Source: Bernardetia sp963719525 | Lineage (GTDB): Bacteria > Bacteroidota > Bacteroidia > Cytophagales > Bernardetiaceae | Direction: 5' to 3' | DNA length: 64,000 bases | Assembly: GCA_963719525.1 (NCBI GenBank) | Contig: CAVRCG010000004.1 | Coordinates: forward strand, 2,480,001 to 2,544,000 | Program-made: the position numbers and the translations under genes | In this document: positions 1-7,557 of the stretch, one piece after another | How the letters are laid out: each line of letters opens with the position of its first letter | Position numbering within the stretch: position 1 is the stretch's first letter | The notes under the pieces: generated by a model | Databases searched by the model: none | What the model was told of the DNA's origin: nothing | Seen by the model: the letters and a program-made list of their open reading frames with translations, nothing else

Positions 1-270
1 TGTTGCACACATAGCACCACGTAAAAGAGAAGGAATATGCTGATTAATTGTAACTAAAAAAGCAATTAATGAAAAACTTTGGAATAAAAGTACCAGCTCC
101 AAAACTGCACCGACCAGAACGGTACGTCTTTCAAGATTGACTTGTAATTCTTCATTGCTTCTACTATTCCAGTTCTTAATAATTCTGAAAACAGTCATCA
201 AAATCATAAAAAGTAAGAAAAAACAGCAACTCTGTGCCAACAGTTGAGCAATTATCCACGTATCGGTCAT
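1..270 (-). CDS. Membrane protein, C-terminus outside window
   Basis: Read on the minus strand from ATG at 268-270, an uninterrupted frame of 90 codons runs off the left edge, so only the N-terminal part is visible. It starts MTDTWIIAQLLAQ, followed by a hydrophobic helix rich in L, F and M, a short basic linker (RIIKNWNSRSNEE), and a second hydrophobic stretch (VGAVLELVLLFQSFSLIAF) before IPSLLRGAMCAT at the edge. This looks like an inner-membrane protein with at least two helices. I do not recognise the family and the missing part would decide it. The next gene to the right is on the opposite strand, so the 190 bases between them hold two divergent starts. Confidence 0.6.
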   Translation of the reverse strand, partial: MTDTWIIAQLLAQSCCFFLLFMILMTVFRIIKNWNSRSNEELQVNLERRTVLVGAVLELVLLFQSFSLIAFLVTINQHIPSLLRGAMCAT

Positions 271-461
271 GATTTTTTTACTTAGTTATTTTGTTATTCA
301 AAATTACGAAAACTAACTATTACAAATTCTATTTTTTTTGCAAACTATTTACTACAAAGGTTGCGCTACTATGCAGCTAAAATTAGTTAAAGAAAATAAG
401 AATTTTTACTTTTGCCCATCTAAAATAAGTATAGTCATCAACTTTTCATTACCACATTTTC

Positions 462-1007
462 ATGAAAACTACTCTATCTACATTACTGTTTTTTGTATTT
501 TTTATTGCTTTTGTTTTCATAGGAAACACAGGATTTTCACAAATCAACACACAAAATCAGGATTATTATCTAACACTAAACAAACCCGGAATAAAAAAAC
601 GAATTCAATTTTATATAGGCGACGAATTAAAGTTCAAGCTCAAAGAAGAAGATTTCAAGAGAACAGCAACTATTACAGCTATCGATTCGAATTCGATTAC
701 TATAAATGGAGTAGCAAAAATTCCTTTATCAGAATTTAGAGTAATCCAAATAAGCAAGAAAAAAATTAAAGCTGCTCGTATAATCGGAACAAGTGGAGGA
801 CTTTTATTTATGACTTTAGGTGTTGGTAATACCTTGTTAAACAAAAATGGATCAACGGCACTTATATCAAGTGGTTTTATTTCATTAGTATCAATACAAT
901 TTCTTAGACTTTTTGAGAAGCGAAATTACAAACTCAATTCGTACCGTTATTTAAGAACTGTTCCTCACTGGGAAGGTTTGGATTTAGAGAAAACACACAG
1001 TTATTAG
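462..1007 (+). CDS. Hypothetical exported protein
   Basis: A 181-aa protein beginning with a hydrophobic signal-like segment (residues 1-27, ending GNTGFS). The middle (about 48-100) has alternating polar and hydrophobic residues and reads like a small beta domain: GDELKFKLKEEDF, then ITAIDSNSITINGVAKIPLSEFRVI. Such GDxLxF...I..I..dsI.i modules are common in exported Bacteroidota proteins and are usually unannotated. A second hydrophobic stretch at about 108-143 (GTSGGLLFMTLGVGNTLL and the following residues) suggests membrane attachment. The C-terminus is basic. Function unknown. The gene is monocistronic by its surroundings: a small inverted-repeat element lies downstream and nothing lies close upstream. 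Confidence 0.7.
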   Translation: MKTTLSTLLFFVFFIAFVFIGNTGFSQINTQNQDYYLTLNKPGIKKRIQFYIGDELKFKLKEEDFKRTATITAIDSNSITINGVAKIPLSEFRVIQISKKKIKAARIIGTSGGLLFMTLGVGNTLLNKNGSTALISSGFISLVSIQFLRLFEKRNYKLNSYRYLRTVPHWEGLDLEKTHSY

Positions 1008-1436
1008 GAATAAAAATTAATATAAAGTACTGATCTTACGCACCATCAAAGTTTAGAGAAGTTTAGACCAAACCCACGAATTTATTCGTGGGAAAGTAAC
1101 CACTACTTTTTACATGAATCTACTTTTTACATTTTATTAAAATTACTCCTTTTATTTTAGAATAGAGTAGAAACAAAAAAAACGAAGAAGGTGGTGGTAG
1201 CTTCTACGAATAAATTCGTGGGTTTCATGTTAATTGCGTAACATCAGTAAAGTACATTTTTATTTCTTTTGATAGAATTTTGTTTAGCTTTATTTAAGTA
1301 AATAGATTATGAAATTAAGTATTAATTTGCGTTATTCGGAAAGATTTCTTGATATATCAATTATCACAAACAACAAACACACAAATTATTCAGATTTCAT
1401 AAAAATACTACCTATTATTATTTCAACCTGCTCTTT
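1008..1436. other. Intergenic region with one MITE-like element
   Basis: No gene is visible in these 429 bases. About half is taken up by the inverted-repeat element described separately (1030-1247). The rest, 1256-1436, is AT-rich and leads into a hydrolase gene whose start codon is GTG. Confidence 0.6.
1030..1247. mobile_element. MITE-like element with TIRs and target duplication
   Basis: The ends are CTGATCTTACGCA at 1030 and, inverted, CTGATGTTACGCA at 1247, one mismatch in 13. The sequence TAAAGTA is present directly outside both ends (1023-1029 and 1248-1254), as expected for a target-site duplication of 7 (or 8) bp. Inside are two sub-terminal palindromic blocks, a perfect CCCACGAATTTATTCGTGGG at 1073-1092 and a near copy at 1205-1222. 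There is no coding capacity of note. It looks like a non-autonomous DNA transposon remnant of about 218 bp. The mobilising family is not identified. Confidence 0.65.
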
Positions 1437-2288
1437 GTGAACGAATTTCAAACGCTTTTAAAAAAATATACAAACCAGCATTCACGTTTTTTGAGTGTCG
1501 ATGGTGCGCTTATTCATTATCGAATAGAGGGAGAAGGTCAGCCTCTTATTTTGTTGCACGGTGCTTTTTCTTCTTTACACACTTTTGAAGAATGGACAAA
1601 ACTATTATCCAAAAAATTTCAAGTTATTCGTCTTGATCTACCTGGTTTTGCGCTTACAGGAAGTGTACCCAATGATGATTATTCTATGAAAAATCATTTG
1701 CATTATCTAAATAGTTTTATAGAAATATTAGGAATAAAGAGCTTTTTTTTAGGAGGAAGTTCGTTAGGAGGTTGGGTTTCGTGGGAGTATGCGCTTGCTT
1801 ATCCCAAAAAAGTAAAAAAACTTATTTTGATAGATGCAGCAGGTTTTTTAGATGCTCAAAGTATTCCCTTACCTTTCAAAATGGCTCGTACTCCTTTTTT
1901 TGGTCGTGTAATAAAATATGTAATTCAGCATAATGTTTTGGAGCAGTTTGTAAGAGAAGTATATTACAATCAATCCAAAATTACGCCTGAAATGATAGAA
2001 CGCTACTACGAACTTTTTACTAGAGATGGCAATCCAGAAGCATTTTTATTACTGGTAAATAACAAACACAAAGAAAACACAAAAAATCTCAAAAACCTTG
2101 CAATGCCTGTTTTGATACTCTGGGGACGTGAAGACCGTTGGATTCCTGTCCGAAATGCACACCGTTTTCATGAGCTTATTCCACAAAATAGAATGCTTAT
2201 TTATGAGCGTGTTGGGCATTTACCGATGGAAGAAGCTCCCGTTCAGACAAGCAAAGCAGTAATTAAATTTTTGAGTGAAGAGTTTTAA
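1437..2288 (+). CDS. Alpha/beta-fold hydrolase
   Basis: A 283-aa alpha/beta hydrolase of the single-domain type. Visible signatures are the HG oxyanion loop (LLHGAFSSLHTF, about 39-50), the nucleophile elbow G-G-S-S-L-G-G (serine near 108), the acid in WGREDRWIPVRNAH (about 227-240), and the catalytic histidine in RVGHLPMEEAP (near 260). The fold and triad support an esterase, lipase or C-C hydrolase activity; substrate cannot be read from sequence. No ATG is available near the N-terminus in this frame, so the GTG at 1437 is taken as start; MNEFQTLLKKYTNQ is a plausible N-terminus. The cap region is short and helical. It stands alone, with repeats on both sides. Confidence 0.85.
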   Translation: MNEFQTLLKKYTNQHSRFLSVDGALIHYRIEGEGQPLILLHGAFSSLHTFEEWTKLLSKKFQVIRLDLPGFALTGSVPNDDYSMKNHLHYLNSFIEILGIKSFFLGGSSLGGWVSWEYALAYPKKVKKLILIDAAGFLDAQSIPLPFKMARTPFFGRVIKYVIQHNVLEQFVREVYYNQSKITPEMIERYYELFTRDGNPEAFLLLVNNKHKENTKNLKNLAMPVLILWGREDRWIPVRNAHRFHELIPQNRMLIYERVGHLPMEEAPVQTSKAVIKFLSEEF

Positions 2289-2329
2289 GTTGATAAAATA
2301 AGAGTGCAAAATACAATAAAAGAAACAAC

Positions 2330-2429
2330 ATGAGTGACGTTTTAGAATAAACAAATTACTACCAAATTTTATTCTGTGCAATCGTCTTTTTTTCGTAAAA
2401 TAGGGTTTGCAAATCCTATTTTATGGAAA
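2330..2429. repeat. Dispersed repeat with terminal hairpin, copy A
   Basis: This ~100-base block starts ATGAGTGACGTTTTAGAAT, contains TTCTGTGCAATCGTCTTTTT, and ends in a hairpin around TAGGGTTTGCAAATCCTA. Copy B (3647-3742) matches the whole block in the same orientation, so the acyltransferase gene sits between two direct copies. A third locus (21276-21319) keeps only the hairpin. The stem of copy A is AT-rich (TAAAATAG/CTATTTTA) where the other copies have ATAGCACAG/CTGTGCTAT, so both arms changed together. Confidence 0.7.
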
Positions 2430-2463
2430 AAGCAGACTATTACTTTGTCAAAAATAAGCTCGT

Positions 2464-3627
2464 ATGCAAAATTTGAAAGATGTCATTCATACTGAAGAAA
2501 AAGATAGAAATATTGGAATAGATATTTTGAGAGGAATTTCAATTCTTTTTGTCATTCTATTACATCTCAATATTCATTTTGGCTACACAAATTCGTTTTT
2601 GAAAGAATTATTACCTAAAAAATTGTTTTCAGTTTTGTTTTGGAGTGGCTTTTATGGAGTTGTTGTGTTTTTTACACTTTCAGGGTATTTGATTACAAAA
2701 TCTGTACTAAAAAAGTGGACTTTGCCTTCAAACATAGAAGTCAGAAAGTTTTATTGGTTTCGTTTTGCCAGAATTATTCCTCTTTTGGTTCTACTGCTTT
2801 TAGTTCTTTCTGGACTACATATTTTCGAAATAAAGGGTTTTGTAATTAATACTGAAAAAGCTTCTTTAGCTCGTTCGGTAGTGGCAGCACTTACTTTTCA
2901 TATTAATTTGCTTGAAATACAAATTGGTTATTTGCCTGCAAATTGGGATATTCTTTGGTCAATTTCTATTGAAGAAACATTTTATCTTATTTTTCCTTTT
3001 GCTTGTCTTTTTATTAGAAAAAAGTGGCAGTTAGTAGCCGTTTTAGTTTTTCTGCTTTCTCTATCTCCCTACGCCAGAACACAATTTTACGAAGGAAACG
3101 AACTTGCAGACCGAAATCATTTTGCCTTCTTGGATTCACTAGCTTTGGGTTGTGTGGCTGCTCTTATTGCTCACAATTTTGAATTTAGAAAGTGGCTACT
3201 TCGTACTTTTTCAGCTGTCGGTTTTGCAATGGTAATTCTAATTTTTGCCTTCAAAGGTTTTGTTTATAAGTCTGGTTTGGTAGGTTTAGGAATAAACATC
3301 ACAATTCTTTCACTAGGAGTTTCAATGATTTTGTTGTGGCTTCACAATCATCATAAGACAGACAAAGAAAAAGATTATTTAGCTTTTAGATGGCTCAAAA
3401 ATATGGGAATATACAGTTACGAAATTTATCTAACACACATGTTTGTCGTTATTTTTGGTGTTCAGATTTACAAGTACTTTGAACTAAGTGATAATTATCT
3501 AATTCCCTACTCTTTACTACTCGTTTTTATTTCATATCTTTTTGGAAAAATAATTTTTGATTATTTCTCAGAGCCTTTAAATATATGGCTAAGAAAGAAG
3601 TATAGATTTTCAGCTACCAAAAACTAA
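2464..3627 (+). CDS. Acyltransferase 3 family membrane protein (OafA-like)
   Basis: A 387-aa polytopic membrane protein with the opening typical of acyltransferase family 3: GIDILRGISILFVILLHLN (about 17-36), carrying the conserved R and H used in O-acylation of surface sugars. About ten hydrophobic helices follow, with the conserved NWDILWSISIEETFYLIFP block near 160-178. The final helices before the basic tail (RKKYRFSATKN) fit the family. Known members O-acetylate or O-acylate extracytoplasmic glycans; the substrate here is unknown. No glycan-synthesis genes are adjacent. It is flanked by two direct copies of a dispersed repeat, which could reflect local duplication or transfer. Confidence 0.85.
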   Translation: MQNLKDVIHTEEKDRNIGIDILRGISILFVILLHLNIHFGYTNSFLKELLPKKLFSVLFWSGFYGVVVFFTLSGYLITKSVLKKWTLPSNIEVRKFYWFRFARIIPLLVLLLLVLSGLHIFEIKGFVINTEKASLARSVVAALTFHINLLEIQIGYLPANWDILWSISIEETFYLIFPFACLFIRKKWQLVAVLVFLLSLSPYARTQFYEGNELADRNHFAFLDSLALGCVAALIAHNFEFRKWLLRTFSAVGFAMVILIFAFKGFVYKSGLVGLGINITILSLGVSMILLWLHNHHKTDKEKDYLAFRWLKNMGIYSYEIYLTHMFVVIFGVQIYKYFELSDNYLIPYSLLLVFISYLFGKIIFDYFSEPLNIWLRKKYRFSATKN

Positions 3628-4329
3628 ATTGGTATTACTTTTCAAGATGAGTGACATTTTAAAAAACACAAATAATCGCCAAATTTTGTTCTGTGCAATC
3701 GTCTTTTTTCCATAGCACAGGGTTTGCTGTGCTATGGAAAAATGAACATTACTAAATTAACCGTGATAACATTTAATATACTGTTTTAAAAGTTTGTTTA
3801 TATAAATATAGGAACGTAAATTAATTAAACTACTATTTTACAATTATTACTATACTACTAGACATAAACTGTCTTTGAGACTTCATCGTCAATGAGGATT
3901 TACTCTCCTTACCTCAACGAATGCTTTAGTCTTGTTGAGGGGATAATAAAAAAAGCATAAATCTTTACCTAAAATAAAGCATATACTACATTTTTTGAAG
4001 CCTACGCTATAAAAATTAATAAAACTAAACAAAAATTGAAAAACATACGTTTGAAAATAGATTTTAAAATCCTAAATATGTAAATTTGCTTATCTAATTG
4101 AAACTTGATCCATCAAAATTAGTATAAATACTACTTAATCATAGTAATTTATAGTAATTTGATTTTAATACTACAAATTATTTTTTGCATAATTGATAGC
4201 AATTCATTTTCTTAGCAAATCAGTAGTAGAAGTTTATTAAAGAGAAAAGCAAAACTATTCATTATTTAATGACGAGTAATTAGAAAATAATTAAAAAAAA
4301 TTCTTACAAAAAAATACATAATTCCAGAC
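3628..4329. other. Long intergenic region
   Basis: Seven hundred bases without a convincing gene. It holds copy B of the dispersed repeat (3647-3742) and a short hairpin with arms CCTCAAC (3912-3918) and GTTGAGG (3934-3940). The remainder is strongly AT-rich with direct repeats such as ATAGTAATTTATAGTAATTT near 4141-4160. The leader of the ubiquitin-like operon must start within the last few hundred bases; no clear promoter box was picked out. Confidence 0.6.
3647..3742. repeat. Dispersed repeat with terminal hairpin, copy B
   Basis: Direct-orientation partner of the copy at 2330-2429: same ATGAGTGAC start, same TTCTGTGCAATCGTC core, and a hairpin CCATAGCACAGGGTTTGCTG followed by TGCTATGG at the right end. 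Here the hairpin has lost part of its loop side compared with the perfect palindrome at 21281-21314. Confidence 0.7.
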
Positions 4330-4605
4330 ATGGCAGACGTAAACGTAAACTTTGTACATCCAACAGACGGACGGATGATTAGTGCAACTTTGGACGACAC
4401 AATGAGCGTACAAGAAATTATAGGCGAACTTATTACACACGATTTTATCAAAAATAGTCAGCAAGGTTATAACTTGGCTATAAAAGGTGGAAATCGTATG
4501 CTCAATCACCAGACTTTAGGACAAGCAGGAATCACTCACGGAACTACTTTTAGAGTAATTCCAGCAACAGATGCAGGGAGAGTAAATTTAGATTTTAGAT
4601 TTTAG
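4330..4605 (+). CDS. YukD-like ubiquitin-like protein
   Basis: A 91-aa protein with the order of elements of a beta-grasp ubiquitin-like fold: a first beta hairpin (NVNFVHPTDGRMISATL, 5-21), a helix (MSVQEIIGELITHDFI, 25-40), then beta strands (YNLAIKGGNRML, 47-58; TFRVIPATDAG, 73-83). The pattern resembles YukD/EsaB-type Ubls linked to bacterial E2 and JAB proteins. There is no C-terminal GG; the tail is DAGRVNLDFRF, so any conjugation would need trimming (for example after Gly83) or a different chemistry. It is the first gene of a three-gene set with an E2-like protein 118 bases downstream and a JAMM protease beyond. No E1 gene is nearby. Fold assignment is fairly firm, conjugation is inference. 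Confidence 0.8.
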   Translation: MADVNVNFVHPTDGRMISATLDDTMSVQEIIGELITHDFIKNSQQGYNLAIKGGNRMLNHQTLGQAGITHGTTFRVIPATDAGRVNLDFRF

Positions 4606-4723
4606 AAGTCAGAATGAATACAAATTTAGATTTTAGAACAAAATAAAAATATTAACCATCAAGTTATGTAGCGCAATTTACTGATTACTGATTACTGCAT
4701 AACTGATTACTGATAACTGAAAA

Positions 4724-5338
4724 ATGGCTACTCCTCAAGAAATACGAAATCGTCGTTTGGCGAACGATTATAAAGAAATGGAAAATATTAGTGGTTCGTT
4801 GCTTTCCTTTGAGCCACTTGTAGGAAATGCGCCCTATGTAGAAGAATACGAAGTAACAATTTTTGTTCGAAGTATTATCGATACACAGCCTACTTATCGC
4901 AATCAACACAAACTCAAAATTACGCTTCCAGAAGCCTATCCACAAGCTCCACCACAATTAGAACTTTTGGACGAGCCATTTATTTATCATCCAAACTGGT
5001 TTAAAAATGGACGTTGGTGTTACGGAACTTGGGAAATGTCGGAAGGTTTGGGAAGACACATGATTCGAATGATTCGTACATTACAATATGATATGGAAAT
5101 TACGAATGAGCATAGTCCTGCCAACGAAGAAGCTCGTAATTGGTATTTGCGTATGCGAAATAGTGGTATTTTTCCATGTGACAAACAAGAAATGCCCGAC
5201 CCAACAAAAGAACGTGCAGCAAAGAAAAGTTCAGGATTCAAAATTACTGGGTTTGGAACAGATACAAGTGCAGCAGCAGAAAAACAAGAAACTACATCTT
5301 CACAAGAAGACAAAAGAGGTGGATTCAGAATTCATTAA
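4724..5338 (+). CDS. E2 (UBC-fold) ubiquitin-conjugating enzyme-like protein
   Basis: A 204-aa protein whose first ~145 residues follow the E2 fold. After an N-terminal helix (IRNRRLANDYKEME), strands lead to LPEAYPQAPPQLELL, the counterpart of the proline-rich YPxxPP segment, then to the active site YHPNWFKNGRWCYGTW. The HPN triplet (89-91) and the cysteine (99) are separated by seven residues, as in eukaryotic E2 enzymes. Cys99 is therefore the expected thioester residue. The C-terminal 50 residues (KKSSGFKITGFGTD onward) are low-complexity and likely disordered, ending GGFRIH. It lies between the Ubl and JAMM genes on the same strand. Catalysis with the neighbouring Ubl is inferred from context; no E1 or E3 gene is visible here. 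Confidence 0.85.
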   Translation: MATPQEIRNRRLANDYKEMENISGSLLSFEPLVGNAPYVEEYEVTIFVRSIIDTQPTYRNQHKLKITLPEAYPQAPPQLELLDEPFIYHPNWFKNGRWCYGTWEMSEGLGRHMIRMIRTLQYDMEITNEHSPANEEARNWYLRMRNSGIFPCDKQEMPDPTKERAAKKSSGFKITGFGTDTSAAAEKQETTSSQEDKRGGFRIH

Positions 5339-5404
5339 ATTAAATGTAGCGTAGACTTTAGTCTGCGTTTTATTTTTTATGCGTGTCTATTTTTTTAAAA
5401 GTTA

Positions 5405-5489
5405 ATGTCCAAAATCATAAAAGAAACGCCTCCCTAATGCCGTTGTTGGTGTTTTAACGAAGCGGCATCAACAATTAAACAAAAATTTA
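5405..5489 (+). repeat. Degenerate copy of the JAMM gene start plus inserted hairpin
   Basis: Positions 5405-5433 (ATGTCCAAAATCATAAAAGA and following) repeat, with a few mismatches, the first 29 bases of the JAMM gene at 5490 (ATGTTCAAAATCACGAAAGA). The upstream copy would encode only MSKIIKETPP before a stop. Between them is a hairpin sequence, TTGTTGGTGTTTTAACGAAG and GCATCAACAA, related to a palindrome seen at 14816 and 61795. This may be an insertion that duplicated or displaced the original gene start. Confidence 0.55.
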
Positions 5490-6098
5490 ATGTTCAAAAT
5501 CACGAAAGAAACACTGCCTTATATTCCCAAAAAAGCATCAATTATGCCTTTTTGGGAATCTTTTTTTGAGAATAATTTGAAAAAACTTTTTGAGAAAAAA
5601 ACTATTTTAAATGCTATTTTTATTCATCAAGAAGCCTTTGAGGTTATCAAAAATCATATCGGTTTTGGAACAGACACAGAAGATAATCAAGTCGAACAAG
5701 GAGGTTTGCTTTTTGGAGAAGTAATAGAATATACAGAAGAATGTAACGAGGAAAAAGAAAAAAGTGAAACCAAATTTATAGGAATTGTTAATTTTGCGCT
5801 TGCTGCTCGGACGGCTGAAGGTTCGATGAGGCATCTACATTTTAATCACGCTACTTGGCATTCTCTTTTAGAAGAACAAGAAAAAATAGACAGCGAAGAA
5901 TCTAAAAAACAGCTCATCGGTTGGTATCACACGCACCCAAAGCAGTTAGAGGTTTACTTTTCTCATGTTGATAAAGAGAATCATCTTACTTTTTTTGATA
6001 AAGACTGGCATTTTGGTTTGGTCTTGAATCCACAGCGAAAAGAAGTAAAATGCTTTTTAGGAAATGAGTTTGAAGAAGTGAAGTGTATTTTGGAGTGA
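5490..6098 (+). CDS. JAB/MPN (JAMM) metalloprotease-like protein
   Basis: A 202-aa JAB-domain protein. The zinc-site signature is visible: EQGGLLFGEV (70-78) supplies the upstream glutamate, and GWYHTHPKQLEVYFSHVD (144-161) supplies His147, His149, Ser158 and Asp161. The gap from the second histidine to the aspartate is one residue longer than in the usual HxHx10D form. JAMM enzymes of this class remove or trim ubiquitin-like modifiers. Its place behind a Ubl and an E2-like gene fits a deconjugase or Ubl-processing role. The N-terminal 45 residues are a family-specific extension. A degenerate copy of the first 29 bases lies just upstream. The gene ends 70 bases before a convergent dihydroorotase-like gene. 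Confidence 0.8.
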   Translation: MFKITKETLPYIPKKASIMPFWESFFENNLKKLFEKKTILNAIFIHQEAFEVIKNHIGFGTDTEDNQVEQGGLLFGEVIEYTEECNEEKEKSETKFIGIVNFALAARTAEGSMRHLHFNHATWHSLLEEQEKIDSEESKKQLIGWYHTHPKQLEVYFSHVDKENHLTFFDKDWHFGLVLNPQRKEVKCFLGNEFEEVKCILE

Positions 6099-6169
6099 AA
6101 ATTTTTCAAGAAAAGGTAGCAACTATTTTTCCCTTCAAGCTATTTTCCAAATTTATGAAAGGAGAATTT

Positions 6170-7459
6170 TTAGATTTTCGAAACGTTTATTTCTTTTGTA
6201 AAAGTCCATTCTTCATCTGGATAAAAAACAGTCAGATTTGCTTTTTCTCCTACTTTTATTTGAGGTTGATTTAATTTTAAAATTCGTCTTGGATTAACTG
6301 TAAATTTTTCAATCAATTTTTCTAAATTCAAATGATTTTCTGTCTGTTTTCGGATTGCTGCAAAAGCCGTTTGAAAATTTATTATTCCAAAATCAGCCAA
6401 ATCAAATTCTAATTTCTTAGCTTCTTCATTGTGTGGAATATGATTGGAAACTATGACATCAATCGTATCATCTTTCAAACCTTCTAGAAGTTCATTTCTA
6501 TCATTTTGAGTACGAAAAGGAGGAAAAACCTTCAAAAATGTATCAAAAATAAACTTATCTTTTGTCAAATCTTCATCTAAAAAAGAAAGTTGATAGGCTG
6601 CAATATCACACGTTACATTTAAGCCTTCTTGTTTTGCCTTTCGAATTAAATCCACACTTCGAGCCGTTGAAATAGTAGAAAAATGAATCTTGCCTCCTGT
6701 ATAACGCAAAACTTCTAAATCTCGTTGAATCATCATTTCTTCTGCTAGAGCTGGTAATCCTTTTAAGCCCAATTGTGTCGAACTAATTCCTTCATGCATG
6801 TGTCCATTTGAAAGATTTTGGTCAGAAGGAAACTGCATAACAAGTCCGTCAAAAGCCTGTACGTACTGTAAAGCACGCATCAAAACTCCTGTATGAGAAA
6901 TATTTTTTAGTCCGTCCGAAAAAGCAACTGCACCAGCCTTGTGAAGGTCGTACATTTGTGTCATGTCTTGTCCTTCTGTTTTGTGAGTAAGTGCTGCAAT
7001 GGCTAAAAATGTTACTTTCGAATGATTATTTTCTTGTTTTCTTTTCTTATCCAGATTGATTTTTCTATTCTCTTGTTCCAAAAAATAAACATTTTCCTTG
7101 TTTTCTAAAGTCGGTTTTGTGTTGGGTAAAATAGCAACCTGTGTAAAACCTCCTAAACTTGCCGAATTACTAGCTGACTTTAACGTTTCTCTTTCTTCCA
7201 TTCCTGGTTCAGGAACAAAAGCACGCATATCACACCAACCAACAGAAACAAAAGCGTTTTGACAATCTATTATTTCATAATTTGCAGGAATTGTTATAGA
7301 TAAATTGTCTTCATTATTTTTGGTATTTTTACTGTATTTTTCAATATGAGTAATTTTTCCATTCTTAATTCCGATATTAAACTCTTTATCTAAACTATAA
7401 TTTGTATCTATAATTTTTACTTTTGGAAGCCAGTAAGCTGTTGAATTATCTGATTGCAT
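6170..7459 (-). CDS. Dihydroorotase-like amidohydrolase lacking metal ligands
   Basis: A 429-aa homologue of dihydroorotase of the multifunctional-complex (PyrC) type, with the family blocks SVGWCDMRAFVPEPGMEERE (72-91), GGFTQVAILPNTKPT, MHEGISSTQLGLKGLPALAEE and the C-terminal metal-dependent hydrolase region ending NLTVFYPDEEW. The metal-binding DxHxH is DMRAF (77-81), and the downstream TDHAPH-type motif is SNHIPH, so both active-site histidines of the first motif and the aspartate of the last are absent. The protein is therefore probably non-catalytic in the usual sense, perhaps a structural partner of aspartate carbamoyltransferase as known for inactive DHO paralogues, or uses other chemistry. 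It converges with the JAMM gene and diverges from the next gene. Family firm, activity doubtful. Confidence 0.8.
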   Translation of the reverse strand: MQSDNSTAYWLPKVKIIDTNYSLDKEFNIGIKNGKITHIEKYSKNTKNNEDNLSITIPANYEIIDCQNAFVSVGWCDMRAFVPEPGMEERETLKSASNSASLGGFTQVAILPNTKPTLENKENVYFLEQENRKINLDKKRKQENNHSKVTFLAIAALTHKTEGQDMTQMYDLHKAGAVAFSDGLKNISHTGVLMRALQYVQAFDGLVMQFPSDQNLSNGHMHEGISSTQLGLKGLPALAEEMMIQRDLEVLRYTGGKIHFSTISTARSVDLIRKAKQEGLNVTCDIAAYQLSFLDEDLTKDKFIFDTFLKVFPPFRTQNDRNELLEGLKDDTIDVIVSNHIPHNEEAKKLEFDLADFGIINFQTAFAAIRKQTENHLNLEKLIEKFTVNPRRILKLNQPQIKVGEKANLTVFYPDEEWTFTKEINVSKI

Positions 7460-7557
7460 GTTGTAGAAAAAGAATTTTTGCTGATAAATTAAGATTTGAT
7501 TACAAAGGTAAAAATTTTGAGTAGAATTTTTACAAATCCAATTACAAACAAATTTGT

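Noticed and set aside
338..739. 133-codon frame overlapping the exported-protein gene at 462
   Set aside because: Shadow frame; the gene at 462 has a signal peptide and normal composition.
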